Source: Lachnospiraceae bacterium
Lineage (GTDB): Bacteria > Bacillota > Clostridia > Lachnospirales > Lachnospiraceae
Assembly: GCA_015056725.1 (NCBI GenBank)
Contig: SVFS01000004.1
Coordinates: 1-64,000 of the forward strand
Length of the DNA: 64,000 nt
Direction of reading: 5' to 3'
A model generated the notes under the pieces. The model was not told the DNA's origin. It did not search any database and was given only the letters and a program-made list of their open reading frames with translations. Made by a program: the position numbers and the translations under genes. The number at the start of each line of letters is the position of its first letter. Position 1 is the first letter of the stretch. Of this stretch, positions 1 through 9,079 are shown in pieces.

Positions 1-181
1 ATTCTACACTACATGGGAAGAAATCAATTCCATCTCTAGGTTTTTCAGATGCTGTAGCTGTAGATAATACTGTTGTATCACCATACTGCATAAATGCACA
101 TCCGTTTGCCTGTTTACCAACGCGGCCAATGTCAACTTTTAAAGTACGACCAGCCAGTTCCATTGTAAAAGTCTTATACAT
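1..181 (-). CDS. pnp: Polyribonucleotide nucleotidyltransferase, N-terminal part
   Basis: The minus-strand frame from the window edge encodes the first 60 residues of PNPase, starting [19 protein letters not shown], with the conserved QYGDTTVL segment of the first RNase PH domain. PNPase is a phosphorolytic 3'-5' exoribonuclease of the RNA degradosome. The ATG at 181 is preceded by a GGAG ribosome-binding site (about 187-191). The gene lies downstream of rpsO, the usual firmicute order, but is separated from it by a structured 237-bp leader. The gene is cut by the window end. Confidence 0.93.
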   Translation of the reverse strand, partial: MYKTFTMELAGRTLKVDIGRVGKQANGCAFMQYGDTTVLSTATASEKPRDGIDFFPCSVE

Positions 182-356
182 TCTGTTCTCCTTTTCTACC
201 TGTGCCTATCGGCACCTACATCGTTAATAATTACCTTTGGCAAAAGTTGCCGAAACTACAGAAAAGGGCACTCCGTATAAAATGCACTTTTCTGTGGTCT
301 CGCTCATCTTCTGCCTATAAAAACACGCTTTGCGGGTTTTGTACCATGATTAAATG
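182..356 (-). promoter_or_regulatory. Structured pnp leader with several stem-loops
   Basis: The rpsO-pnp spacer holds several inverted repeats on the pnp mRNA side. The longest, at about 258-296, pairs a CAGAAAAG arm with a CTTTTCTG arm (11 of 12 positions). Shorter ones pair GGCAA with TTGCC (about 240-252) and GTGCC with GGCAC (about 205-218), the latter close to the ribosome-binding site. A further imperfect hairpin followed by a T-run lies at 316-341 and could act as a second terminator for rpsO. In enteric bacteria pnp is autoregulated through an RNase III-cut leader hairpin; a similar role here is inference. No clear promoter was seen in the gap. Confidence 0.45.
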
Positions 357-391
357 AAAGGCGGATACCAAATATCTCTGGTTCCGCCTTT
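357..391 (-). terminator. Terminator-like hairpin after rpsO
   Basis: An inverted repeat pairs AAAGGCGG (357-364) with CCGCCTTT (384-391), with further pairing toward the loop. It lies 28 bp beyond the rpsO stop on the minus strand and is followed by a short, imperfect T-rich stretch. It probably ends or attenuates rpsO transcription before pnp. Confidence 0.6.
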
Positions 392-418
392 ATGACCTTA
401 CTTAGACTAGTACCAAAA

Positions 419-685
419 TTACTTTCTGAGACCAAGTCTTTCAATTAAGGAACGATATCTTTCGATATCTGTTTTCTTAAGGTATGCTAATAAACCACGT
501 CTCTGACCTACCATCTTAAGAAGACCTCTTCTGGAGTGGTGATCTTTCTGGTTTACTTTAAGGTGCTCTGTTAATTCCTGAATTCTAGCTGTCAGGATAG
601 CTACCTGTACTTCCGGTGAACCTGTATCACCAGGTGTTCTTGCATACTCGTTAATAATTGCTGTTTTCTTTTCTTTAGAAATCAT
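419..685 (-). CDS. rpsO: 30S ribosomal protein S15
   Basis: This 88-residue protein is a full-length match to S15, a primary 16S rRNA-binding protein of the small subunit platform. The conserved segment [17 protein letters not shown] and the loop [17 protein letters not shown] are intact. A strong ribosome-binding site (AAAGGAG) precedes the ATG. The gene has its own promoter (790-818) and a structured leader, so it is expressed independently of ribF, its usual upstream neighbour, which here is 27 kb away. Confidence 0.98.
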   Translation of the reverse strand: MISKEKKTAIINEYARTPGDTGSPEVQVAILTARIQELTEHLKVNQKDHHSRRGLLKMVGQRRGLLAYLKKTDIERYRSLIERLGLRK

Positions 686-699
686 CGTTTTTCTCCTTT

Positions 700-783
700 A
701 AAAAATATATATTTCATATGAATCCCTTAATACCGGGGTGCGGTTGGAGTTTCCTACACCTAAGTATCAGTTAAAACTCATAC
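700..783 (-). promoter_or_regulatory. Candidate S15 autoregulatory leader
   Basis: The rpsO 5' untranslated region can fold into at least two stems. GTATGAGTT pairs with AACTGATAC (one mismatch) at about 760-782. A GGTG...CACC stem encloses a GGA/TCC helix at about 733-756. Firmicute rpsO leaders are known to bind S15 and repress translation. This segment has the right position and size, but I could not match it to a specific Rfam model. Confidence 0.45.
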
Positions 784-789
784 CTTGCT

Positions 790-818
790 ATTTTAACACA
801 GTCTACATGTCTTGTAAA
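790..818 (-). promoter_or_regulatory. rpsO promoter, TTTACA-17-TAAAAT
   Basis: On the minus strand a -35 hexamer TTTACA (818-813) and a -10 hexamer TAAAAT (795-790) are separated by 17 bp. This fits a vegetative sigma-A promoter and places the transcript start near 783, just before the leader stems. Confidence 0.7.
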
Positions 819-855
819 CACTCAAATACATTTATTTTCTCATTTTTTGAGGATA

Positions 856-1893
856 TTAATCATACTGTAAAATTCTTACAACTTTAACCGGCGTTCTGTA
901 ATTACATCCGCTAATTTTAATTCCGGTCTTTGCTGAACTGGCATGTACAACCTGTCCACCACCGATATAGAGAGCTACATGATTAATTCTGCCGCTGCTG
1001 CTTCCATAAAAGAATAAATCTCCCGGTTTTGCTTCGCTCGCTTTAATCTTTGTTCCCATACCTGCCTGTGCCACAGAAGAATGGGGCAGGGAAATACCAA
1101 ATTTCTGATAAATCCTCATCGTAAATCCGGAGCAATCTGTTCCATTTGTAAGACTGCTTCCACCATATACATAGCGATTGCCTACAAACTGCTTTGCATA
1201 CTCACAGATGCTGACACGGATATCCGATACGCCCGAACCATAGAGTAATTCTGACATCGTAACTGCTGTATCCAATGTCTGTTCCATCGACACGTACTCT
1301 CCCGATACATATACGGTTTCATCATCAAGAAGAACTTCCACCCAGCCATTATCCAGCGTTTTTACATACTCCAGTTTTTCTCCCTGGGCAACCTGTGTAT
1401 ATACAACCGCATCTGTACTTGGCTCCTGCCGTACTTTTAATGCATCTGCATTCACTTTCGCATATGTCGTAATCAGCTTTCTTGCCTGAATCATGGCTTC
1501 TGCACCGGTAAATAGGAATTCTGTCTTTACATATCCCTCCACCTTACCGGATTTAATCTGTGACCATTCGCCTTCCTGTCCCAGGATATCACACGCGGCA
1601 TTTCTCGGAAGCTTTCCTACCAAAGATGCATTTTCGGCAGGTCCCTTACGGATATTTAAATTGTTTTCTACATTTGCAATACCAAGATTTTGATAGCCAT
1701 ACAATGACGTATCTATTTCTTTGGATTTCTGAATAAATTCTTCATCTGTCTTTCCGGCGTCCAAAATGCTTTCCACTCCTACCGCACCACGCATTACCTG
1801 TGCACGGGAAACCGTATTTACAGCCTGCACTTCTTTGCCTGACAGTATCCATATACATCCTGCTATTGCAAATAAACTAATATATTTTTTCAA
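856..1893 (-). CDS. Secreted NlpC/P60 peptidoglycan hydrolase with SH3b domains
   Basis: This 345-residue exported protein begins with a signal peptide (about residues 1-24). Two SH3b-like domains follow (about 75-130 and 145-205; NIRKGPAENASLVGKLP and ALKVRQEPSTDAVV). A C-terminal NlpC/P60 domain (about 225-345) carries the catalytic Cys in NGTDCSGFTMRIY (about C253) and His in INHVALYIGG (about H304). Such enzymes cut stem-peptide bonds (D-Glu-diamino acid) in peptidoglycan, with SH3b modules binding the wall. The start codon is TTG with an AAGG motif upstream; no ATG fits better. It lies 25 bp after the Na/phosphate symporter gene and may be read with it. Confidence 0.88.
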   Translation of the reverse strand: MKKYISLFAIAGCIWILSGKEVQAVNTVSRAQVMRGAVGVESILDAGKTDEEFIQKSKEIDTSLYGYQNLGIANVENNLNIRKGPAENASLVGKLPRNAACDILGQEGEWSQIKSGKVEGYVKTEFLFTGAEAMIQARKLITTYAKVNADALKVRQEPSTDAVVYTQVAQGEKLEYVKTLDNGWVEVLLDDETVYVSGEYVSMEQTLDTAVTMSELLYGSGVSDIRVSICEYAKQFVGNRYVYGGSSLTNGTDCSGFTMRIYQKFGISLPHSSVAQAGMGTKIKASEAKPGDLFFYGSSSGRINHVALYIGGGQVVHASSAKTGIKISGCNYRTPVKVVRILQYD

Positions 1894-1918
1894 TTTGTTA
1901 TACCTTGTCTTTTAGCAT

Positions 1919-3571
1919 TTAATGTAAATCTTCATCCTCATCCACTTCTGCTTCAATAATGGAGAATGCAATATTCGTAGCGTGGTCAGAAATTCTTTCC
2001 AGTCCCGATACTACATCAGAAAACAGCATTCCTGCAGCCGGAGTACATTCGTTTCTTGTAAGTCTTTCTACATGATTCTGCTGAAGCTCACGCTCTTTTT
2101 CATCAATCTTGGTTTCCAATGCCAAAATATCCTGCATATGATTTGTTTTTCCATGCGCAAACATTTCCACAGAATACTGAATAATCGTATTTACCATATC
2201 CAGCATTTCACCAAGCTCTTTTAATGCAATCTTACTGATTGTAATATTTCCTTCTTTACGTCTGACAGCATTATCCGCCACGTTTTCAGCATGATCACCA
2301 ATTCTTTCGATATCATTTACCACATGGAACAAGCCACCGATACTTTTCAAGTCTTCAATCGGAAGGGTTGTCTGGTTAATCTTTACCAAGTGGTCTGTAA
2401 TCGCATGATTTAAGAAGTTGATATTTTCTTCCACCTGATACACTTCATCAATATCCTCCTGATCAAGTGTAATCAATGCATTCATCGCTCTATTTAAGTT
2501 TTCGCTTGCAAGAGACGCCATACGATCAATTTCTTTAATAACTTCCACAACAGCTGTTGCCGGATTCAGCACAACCTTATTACCAATGTATTTAAGCTGA
2601 AAGCTTTCACGATAACCAATTTTCTTATCATCACCCGGAATAATCAGGTATGTAAGTTTTACAATAGCTCCGATAAACGGTGTCAGAACAATTACAAGGA
2701 ATAATTTGAAGAACATATGCGCATAAGCAACAATACGTCCCGGATTGTTTCCGGCAATACCGATAAATGCAGACAGTACCCAATCCATTGAAAACCAAAG
2801 AATTACATACATAATTGCTGTACCGATTACGTTGAACAGGAAGTGAATCATTGCTGCACGCTTTGCATCCTTCTTACCGCTTAATGAAGCAATAAGTGCT
2901 GTTGTACAGGAACCAATATTACAGCCCAATGTAATGTACATACAGATATCCATACCAAGCAGCCCCTGATTTGCCAAAAGTACCATAATGGATACCGTAA
3001 CCGACGAACTTTGCACAATACCGGTAATAACAAAACCTAATATAATTGCAAACAGCGGACTTTGAAGAGATGCAAATAAATCCAGAATATACTGGGATTC
3101 TTTCATTCCAGACATGGCTGCCGACATGCTGCTAAGTCCCATAAACAGAACACCAAAACCAATGATTACTTCACCGATTTTCTTTACGTTCTGATTTTTA
3201 CTGAACATAAATGCCACAACACCTACCAACAAAATAATCGGTGCCACTTTTTCTAATTTGAAAGATACAAGCAATGCTGTAACGGTTGTACCTACGTTAG
3301 AACCAAATATAACTCCCGCCGCCTGATATAAATTCATAAGTCCTGAGTTAACAAAACTTACTACCATTACCGTACATGCCGACGAGGACTGAATCAACCC
3401 TGTAAACAGGAAACCAACTAAAATACCGCTAAAACGGTTTGTCGTGAAAATCTCAAGAATTCTTCTGAGCTTCGCACCGGCAACACTCTCGATACTGTCA
3501 CTCATGATATGCATACCATATAAAAACAGTCCAAGACCGCCTGCCATTGCTAATACAACTTCAAATCCCAT
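1919..3571 (-). CDS. Na+/phosphate cotransporter of the NptA/YjbB type with PhoU-like tail
   Basis: A 550-residue membrane protein. The N-terminal 310 residues contain the duplicated transporter core, with the signature QSSSA (about residue 62) and QSSSV (about residue 187), each flanked by hydrophobic helices. The C-terminal part (about 345-540) is a PhoU-like helical bundle. Family members couple sodium to inorganic phosphate movement, and the bacterial YjbB relative has been linked to phosphate export. Direction here is unknown. The ATG is preceded by GGAAGGA. A good promoter lies at 3654-3682. It is not next to pst genes. Confidence 0.9.
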   Translation of the reverse strand: MGFEVVLAMAGGLGLFLYGMHIMSDSIESVAGAKLRRILEIFTTNRFSGILVGFLFTGLIQSSSACTVMVVSFVNSGLMNLYQAAGVIFGSNVGTTVTALLVSFKLEKVAPIILLVGVVAFMFSKNQNVKKIGEVIIGFGVLFMGLSSMSAAMSGMKESQYILDLFASLQSPLFAIILGFVITGIVQSSSVTVSIMVLLANQGLLGMDICMYITLGCNIGSCTTALIASLSGKKDAKRAAMIHFLFNVIGTAIMYVILWFSMDWVLSAFIGIAGNNPGRIVAYAHMFFKLFLVIVLTPFIGAIVKLTYLIIPGDDKKIGYRESFQLKYIGNKVVLNPATAVVEVIKEIDRMASLASENLNRAMNALITLDQEDIDEVYQVEENINFLNHAITDHLVKINQTTLPIEDLKSIGGLFHVVNDIERIGDHAENVADNAVRRKEGNITISKIALKELGEMLDMVNTIIQYSVEMFAHGKTNHMQDILALETKIDEKERELQQNHVERLTRNECTPAAGMLFSDVVSGLERISDHATNIAFSIIEAEVDEDEDLH

Positions 3572-3653
3572 TGTATATTCCTTCCGTTTCTTAAACTTCT
3601 TCTTTCGTTCTTAATTAATTTATTTCCACATTTCCGCGAAAAAACCTATTGTA

Positions 3654-3682
3654 ATTATAACGGCTTCTTTTTCTCTTTTCAA
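3654..3682 (-). promoter_or_regulatory. Promoter of the Na/phosphate symporter gene, TTGAAA-17-TATAAT
   Basis: On the minus strand TTGAAA (3682-3677) and a perfect TATAAT (3659-3654) are 17 bp apart, 83 bp upstream of the start codon. This is a strong sigma-A-type promoter. It lies in the divergent spacer shared with the chemoreceptor at 3781, for which I saw no convincing promoter. Confidence 0.75.
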
Positions 3683-3780
3683 GTTAACTCGCAAAGAAAG
3701 TACATCTTTTCATAAAATAGTCAATTTCATGTAGTCTTTTTTCCTAGTAAAATAATAACATCATACAATAGGGAGGGGCT

Positions 3781-5871
3781 ATGAAAACAAAAGATTCAAA
3801 CGCAAAAAACTCAAAAAAAACCGACAAAAAAGACGGAACAAAAAAGGCTCGGCGAAACAGCATTATCCGTCAGATTGCGTTCGCCTTTATTATCCCCATC
3901 GTTTTTGTTATATTGGTAGGTTTACTTTCTTATAATCAGGCAGAACAGGGTATTTCCGAAAAATACGAAGAAGCTGCCATGACTTCTGTCAAAACAACAT
4001 CCCAATATATTGATTTGGGATTACAGCTTGTAGAATCAGAAGCACTGAAATATTCTTTCGATGCCAGTATGAACGAATACTATATGGGTGCATACGAACG
4101 TGACAAACAAAAAAAGACACAAATTGTAAACACCATGAAATCCGGCATGAAGAGTGCTAAAGCAAGCAATCAGTTCATCCAGGAAATTCACATGATTACG
4201 GAATCCGATATATCTGCCCAAACCACAAAACAGATTGAAAAAGGTACAGGTCTTGGCTTTTACGAAGATTTCCTCTTAGAATTAGAGTCTGAATTTGGTA
4301 GCGCACCGTCTGCAGCATGGATAGAATCCCATCCACTGATAGATGAACATTTTGAACTAAATGCATCCGACAGCCTAATGTCCTACTATTCCGAATCCTT
4401 AAATTCCAAAGCCGGAATCGTTGTGGATGTTAGTACCGAATCCGTAACAAAAGCATTGGAGACAATGGACCTTGGTGAAGGAAGCACGATTGGATTTATT
4501 ACACCGAACGGAAAAGAAACTATTATTGGTTCAGATCCTACTTTTTCCCTGACTGCAACAGATGTTTATCAGTCTCTTCTTTCTTCCGAAGAAAGCGAAT
4601 TAAGTTCTTATCTGACTATCAACGGGACAGAACAGTTAATTTTGGCTTGTAAAGGTAGTATTGCCGATACTGTTGTATACGCGGCTATCCCACGCGCTAT
4701 GGTGGTTAAACAGGCTGAAAGCATTAAGAGTCTTACTATTATACTTGTTGCCATTGCCATTATCATTGCCGGCGGAACAGCCATTATCATTGGCACACGT
4801 ATCCGTAAGAGAATGAAAACCATCTTCAAAGGATTAAATCAGGCTTCTCAAGGTGATTTAACAGCATCGGTTTCTTTAAAAGGAAATGATGAATTCACAG
4901 ACATCGGTAATTCCATCAATAGCATGATTTCAAGCATGCATAAACTGGTTACTGACTTTAAAGATACCGTCCTTCATGTATCCAACACCGTATCTGAAGT
5001 AAAAAATGCTTCTACCACGGTAAATGACCACGCAGAAAACATCAATACTGCCATTAATGAAATTGATACCGGTCTTACAAGGCAGAAAAGTAATGCTGAT
5101 ATCTGTCAGGAAAAAATGGATGTATTATCAAACGAAATCAAGATGGTACTTTCTGAAATTTCTAAAATTGAAACTTTTGCAGATTCCAGCCATGAAATGA
5201 TTAAGGACGGTGTTCATGAAATGAACACTCTGTCTACCCAGTCTGCTAATACTACACAGATTACTAATAAAGTAATAGCTGACATTTCGTTACTTGCAGA
5301 CAAAACAACTGCTATCAAAGAATTTGTTGATATTATCAACAGTATTTCTTCTCAAACAAATCTGCTTTCCCTGAATGCTTCCATTGAAGCTGCCAGAGCA
5401 GGTGAAGCAGGTCGTGGTTTTGCAGTTGTAGCCGAAGAAATCCGAAAGCTTGCTGACGATTCTTTAAATGCAGCACAACAAATCCGTGATACTGTTCAAA
5501 TCATTGAAGAACAAGTATCCGAAACAACCCAAAATGCCGACAGTGCTCACCAGATTATCGCAAAACAGGCTGAAACCATTTTGGACATGAGTAAAATCTT
5601 TGATCAGATGGGACTTGGCATGGCAGAACTTATGCTAAGTGTAGAACATATTGGCAAAAATATTGAGCAAGTGGATGCAAACAGACATTCTACAAAAGTG
5701 GAAGTAGAAAACATCACAGAAGTTATCCACGAAACATCTGCGTCTACATCCCATATGAACACACTAGCAACAGAACTTCTAACAAATGCTGAAAACATGA
5801 ATTCTGTATCGGATGAGCTTATGACAAATACACAAAATCTCGAAAGCGAGATTGCACGGTTTACAATTTAA
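3781..5871 (+). CDS. Methyl-accepting chemotaxis protein
   Basis: A 696-residue transmembrane chemoreceptor. After a basic cytoplasmic start come TM1 (about 29-49), a roughly 265-residue extracellular sensor domain of double-Cache size, TM2 (about 315-338), a HAMP domain (about 340-395) and a long coiled-coil signalling domain. The tip, [19 protein letters not shown] (about 522-545), is the conserved CheA/CheW contact region. The AGGGAGGGG ribosome-binding site is strong. The ligand is unknown. The gene faces the uronate locus, so it could sense a related sugar, but this is only positional inference. No sigma-28 promoter was recognised upstream. Confidence 0.93.
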   Translation: MKTKDSNAKNSKKTDKKDGTKKARRNSIIRQIAFAFIIPIVFVILVGLLSYNQAEQGISEKYEEAAMTSVKTTSQYIDLGLQLVESEALKYSFDASMNEYYMGAYERDKQKKTQIVNTMKSGMKSAKASNQFIQEIHMITESDISAQTTKQIEKGTGLGFYEDFLLELESEFGSAPSAAWIESHPLIDEHFELNASDSLMSYYSESLNSKAGIVVDVSTESVTKALETMDLGEGSTIGFITPNGKETIIGSDPTFSLTATDVYQSLLSSEESELSSYLTINGTEQLILACKGSIADTVVYAAIPRAMVVKQAESIKSLTIILVAIAIIIAGGTAIIIGTRIRKRMKTIFKGLNQASQGDLTASVSLKGNDEFTDIGNSINSMISSMHKLVTDFKDTVLHVSNTVSEVKNASTTVNDHAENINTAINEIDTGLTRQKSNADICQEKMDVLSNEIKMVLSEISKIETFADSSHEMIKDGVHEMNTLSTQSANTTQITNKVIADISLLADKTTAIKEFVDIINSISSQTNLLSLNASIEAARAGEAGRGFAVVAEEIRKLADDSLNAAQQIRDTVQIIEEQVSETTQNADSAHQIIAKQAETILDMSKIFDQMGLGMAELMLSVEHIGKNIEQVDANRHSTKVEVENITEVIHETSASTSHMNTLATELLTNAENMNSVSDELMTNTQNLESEIARFTI

Positions 5872-5896
5872 GTAAACATTGAAATACTTAAACACA

Positions 5897-5930
5897 AAAA
5901 AGACTGCCACACTTGGCAGTCTTTCTTGTT
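5897..5930. terminator. Bidirectional terminator between MCP and uronate locus
   Basis: AAGACTGCCA pairs with TGGCAGTCTT around a short loop, with an A-run on the left and T-rich DNA on the right. It can therefore serve both the rightward MCP gene and the leftward uronate operon, whose last gene ends at 5934. Confidence 0.88.
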
Positions 5931-5933
5931 TAT

Positions 5934-6725
5934 TTAACATACATCATGTCCATATACTTCTATTTGGCTAAGCGCCGGGAATGGTGACGGATCATCCGCT
6001 TTAATCAATCGGCTTAATTTCACCCAACTGATTACTTTCTTTTCAAATGTAAGCACATGTCCCAATTGACTCTTTTCCAAATCCCATTTTATTTCAGAAC
6101 CATCTGAAAATGTCAACGTTACCTGCTTCCACCAATTATCATGTGGAAAATCAGAGCGTGTATATAATACAATTTTGTCAGCTTCCACTTCACGGCCAAA
6201 ATCTACCGTCATTTCTGCATCATCCTGCATATTGATTCCCCAGGATTCGTAAGGCCACTCTCCGTGAGAACGGTTTTCACATACACCGTCAATGGCATTT
6301 CTTGCGGCAAATACTGACTCGCCTCTTGTTTCTACATTTGCAAATGCATGCGGATAACAATGGGTATCTCCATGCTGGTCACACACATTTAACGCCAGGT
6401 TTCTGTAAGCCTTGATTTCATCTTCACGGGCTACTCTGGCATACAAATAATGGCGGTTCCCCATAAATACCTTTGGAGAGTAGCAAATCCTTTTTTCACC
6501 AAATGGCACATAAAAGGATACATTATCTGTTACATAACAAAATGCTGCTCCCAATGCATCATCTACCTGTAAAAATACATGTAAGCCTTTTTCTGCCGTT
6601 TCCAATACAATTCTGTCACCTTCCTTGTATTCTGCTGTACACACCAGACTTACGAAGTCTTCTCCGCTACTCACGCAGATGGTTTTATCGTTTTTATCTA
6701 ATACTTTTAACGCTAATACTGCCAT
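5934..6725 (-). CDS. Cytoplasmic protein with discoidin-like (F5/8 type C) carbohydrate-binding fold
   Basis: A 263-residue protein without signal peptide or membrane segment. The N-terminal half (about 1-120) is a beta-rich domain I do not recognise. The C-terminal half (about 128-262) has the pattern of a discoidin/CBM32-like beta-sandwich: ARNAIDG, ESWGINMQDDAEMTVDFG, ADKIVLYTR and a final LSQIEVYG strand. CBM32 modules usually bind galactose or uronic acid-type sugars outside the cell, so a soluble cytosolic version is odd. It is the last gene of the uronate operon, 8 bp after kduD, which suggests a role in handling imported oligosaccharides. Function unproven. Confidence 0.65.
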   Translation of the reverse strand: MAVLALKVLDKNDKTICVSSGEDFVSLVCTAEYKEGDRIVLETAEKGLHVFLQVDDALGAAFCYVTDNVSFYVPFGEKRICYSPKVFMGNRHYLYARVAREDEIKAYRNLALNVCDQHGDTHCYPHAFANVETRGESVFAARNAIDGVCENRSHGEWPYESWGINMQDDAEMTVDFGREVEADKIVLYTRSDFPHDNWWKQVTLTFSDGSEIKWDLEKSQLGHVLTFEKKVISWVKLSRLIKADDPSPFPALSQIEVYGHDVC

Positions 6726-6733
6726 GTTTCCTC

Positions 6734-7537
6734 CTATGGCTGTTTTCCGATGTAAGCAAGGATACCACCGTCTACATACAATACATGACCATTTACAAAG
6801 TCAGATGCATCACTTGCAAGGAATACTGCTGGTCCCTGTAAATCTTCTGTTTCACCCCAACGTGCTGCAGGAGTTTTTGCAATAATAAACTGATCAAACG
6901 GATGTCTGCTGCCATCAGCCTGTTTTTCTCGAAGCGGTGCCGTCTGTGGTGTTGCAATATATCCCGGTCCGATACCGTTACACTGAATATTGAATTCACC
7001 ATATTCAGATGCAATATTTCTTGTAAGCATTTTTAATCCGCCTTTTGCTGCTGCATAAGCAGATACTGTTTCACGGCCAAGTTCTGACATCATGGAACAA
7101 ATATTGATAATTTTTCCATGGCCTTTTTTAATCATGCTTGGAATAACTGCTTTAGACACAATAAACGGAGCATTCAAATCCACATCAATTACCTGACGGA
7201 ACTCGTCTGCTGACATTTCACACATAGGAATACGTTTAATAATTCCTGCATTGTTTACAAGAATATCGATTACACCTACTTCTTCTTCGATTTGAGCAAC
7301 CATAGCCTGTACCTGTTCTTCATTTGTAACATCACAGACATAGCCTTTCGCATCAATACCTTTTTCTTTGTATGCAGCCAAACCTTTATCTACTAATTCC
7401 TGCTTAATATCATTAAATACGATTTTGGCACCTGCCTGCGCATAAGCACTTGCAATTGCAAAACCAATACCATAGGACGCGCCTGTTACCAAAGCTACTT
7501 TTCCTTCTAAGGAAAACATTTTCATAAAATCGCTCAT
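6734..7537 (-). CDS. kduD: 2-dehydro-3-deoxy-D-gluconate 5-dehydrogenase (KduD-like SDR)
   Basis: A 267-residue short-chain dehydrogenase. The cofactor motif TGASYGIG (about 19-26), NNAG (about 94-97) and the catalytic SxxxxxxxxxxYAAAK set (Tyr and Lys in SAYAAAKGG) are intact. The family reduces 2,5-diketo-3-deoxygluconate to 2-keto-3-deoxygluconate (KDG) with NAD(P)H. The sequence alone could also fit a gluconate 5-dehydrogenase, but the adjacent kduI favours KduD. It lies 16 bp after kduI. KDG kinase and aldolase are not in the window, so the product must be processed by genes elsewhere. Confidence 0.85.
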   Translation of the reverse strand: MSDFMKMFSLEGKVALVTGASYGIGFAIASAYAQAGAKIVFNDIKQELVDKGLAAYKEKGIDAKGYVCDVTNEEQVQAMVAQIEEEVGVIDILVNNAGIIKRIPMCEMSADEFRQVIDVDLNAPFIVSKAVIPSMIKKGHGKIINICSMMSELGRETVSAYAAAKGGLKMLTRNIASEYGEFNIQCNGIGPGYIATPQTAPLREKQADGSRHPFDQFIIAKTPAARWGETEDLQGPAVFLASDASDFVNGHVLYVDGGILAYIGKQP

Positions 7538-7553
7538 TTTATTCCTCCAAATA

Positions 7554-8417
7554 TTACATTAAATCTTTCATTGCTACGCCATCCATATCATCAAATGCCT
7601 GGTTTTCGCCTACCATACCCCAGATAAATGTATAGGAGCATGTTCCGCTTCCTGCATGGATAGACCAGCTTGGTGAAATAACAGCTTCTTCATTACGCAT
7701 TACGATATGTCTTGTTTCAGTTGGTTCGCCCATATAATGCATTACAAAAGCATCTTCCGGTAATTCAAAATACAAATACACTTCCATACGTCTGTCATGT
7801 GTATGACATGGCATGGAATTCCATACGCTACCCGGTTTTAATCCTGTCATACCCATAACGAGCTGGCAGCTTTCTACCTGTCCAGGAAGAATATATTTAC
7901 AAATCACTCTGTGGTTTGATGCTTCCAAAGAACCAAGTTCTACTTTGTTTTCATCTTTTACAATAACAACACCTTCTTCCGGTGTTCCTTCCGGTTTGAT
8001 CAATACTGTCGGATATGTTTTATGTGCAGGTGCACTATTGATATAGAATTTTGCAGGATTTGCAGCATCTTTGCTGGCAAAGCTGATATCCTTGCTACCC
8101 ATACCGATATACATAGCTTCTTTATAAGCAACTTCATATGTTCTGCCATCAATTGTAATTACGCCGTCGCCGCCGATATTAATAACACCCATTTCTCTTC
8201 TCTGTAAGAAATATTCTGCACGAAGCTCAGCTCCTGCTGTTAATTCAAGTGTTTTAGATACCGGTGTTGCTGCTCCTGTAATAATACGGTCAATATGACT
8301 GTATACCAACTTAATCTCATCTGCCACAAACAGATTCTGAATTAAAAATTCTTCACGTAATCTTTCTGTTGTGTAATGTTTTACATCTCTTGGTGATGAT
8401 GCTGTTCTTACTTCCAT
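7554..8417 (-). CDS. kduI: 5-dehydro-4-deoxy-D-glucuronate isomerase
   Basis: KduI is a cupin metalloenzyme that isomerises the 4-deoxy-5-keto-uronate formed from unsaturated uronic acids. The protein has the family start LREEFLIQNLFVADEI, the YSHIDRI motif, and the metal-binding cluster CHTHDRRMEVYLYF plus WSIHAG. I choose the ATG at 8417 (MEVRTASSP), giving 287 residues: it has an AGGA site 4-5 bases upstream and matches the usual length. The longer frame would need a TTG at 8441 and adds eight residues that relatives lack. It precedes kduD by 16 bp. Confidence 0.93.
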   Translation of the reverse strand: MEVRTASSPRDVKHYTTERLREEFLIQNLFVADEIKLVYSHIDRIITGAATPVSKTLELTAGAELRAEYFLQRREMGVINIGGDGVITIDGRTYEVAYKEAMYIGMGSKDISFASKDAANPAKFYINSAPAHKTYPTVLIKPEGTPEEGVVIVKDENKVELGSLEASNHRVICKYILPGQVESCQLVMGMTGLKPGSVWNSMPCHTHDRRMEVYLYFELPEDAFVMHYMGEPTETRHIVMRNEEAVISPSWSIHAGSGTCSYTFIWGMVGENQAFDDMDGVAMKDLM

Positions 8418-8462
8418 TTTTGTCCTCACTTTCTTTTCCAAAATACGATGTTTCTGACATTC

Positions 8463-9074
8463 TTATTCGGTCCAGTTATATTTTGGAAAAATAATTTTAA
8501 CTAAGATTTTTGAGTGAATCCATGCAATAGCGCCTACCGATATCAACAACAGAGGCCACATAACATATATCCCCACTGCTACAATGCATAAAGTACTGAC
8601 TAGCATAAACAATACCCATGCAAAATTTTTAAGGCTTATCATAAAAGCCATAAAAAACATCTTTCCGATACCCGTATCAAGTCTTGCTGCTAACGGAAAC
8701 AAAACTGTTACCACCAGCAAATAAACCACACCAAATACGAGAAAAATCCAGGACATCATTTTTGCCGCCGGAAAATCCGTCTGATAACAAATATAAAAAT
8801 CTCCGCACAAAAATGCTCCCACAGCTAAGACAATCAACCAGATTCCCGTTGATTGCTTTATGTATTTTTTAAAAGTTTCCCAAAAGGTTTGAAACAGATA
8901 TCCTTCTTTTCCTTCTTCCATCTTCAGCGATACATAATAAAGTGCTGTTGTGGAAGCCCCAATCGTAATAATAGGAACGGAGCATACAAACCATGCCAAC
9001 GTAAGTAAAAACATATCTGCAATTTTTCCCATGAATCTCCATACCGGATTATTCATATCAAACAATTTTGCCAT
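8463..9074 (-). CDS. YesL-family (DUF624) membrane protein
   Basis: A 203-residue integral membrane protein with about five hydrophobic helices, including LADMFLLTLAWFVCSVPIIT near the N-terminus, the usual DUF624/YesL opening with its TLAWFVCSVP-type segment and the TALYYV motif. YesL proteins occur almost only next to sugar ABC transporters and YesM/YesN systems in Firmicutes, where they may support the importer; the mechanism is unknown. Here it lies between the small anchored protein (5-bp gap) and kduI, consistent with that association. Confidence 0.85.
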   Translation of the reverse strand: MAKLFDMNNPVWRFMGKIADMFLLTLAWFVCSVPIITIGASTTALYYVSLKMEEGKEGYLFQTFWETFKKYIKQSTGIWLIVLAVGAFLCGDFYICYQTDFPAAKMMSWIFLVFGVVYLLVVTVLFPLAARLDTGIGKMFFMAFMISLKNFAWVLFMLVSTLCIVAVGIYVMWPLLLISVGAIAWIHSKILVKIIFPKYNWTE

Positions 9075-9079
9075 AATTA

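Noticed and set aside
8418..8441. Longer kduI start at a TTG codon
   Set aside because: The ATG at 8417 has a proper ribosome-binding site and matches the family's N-terminus.
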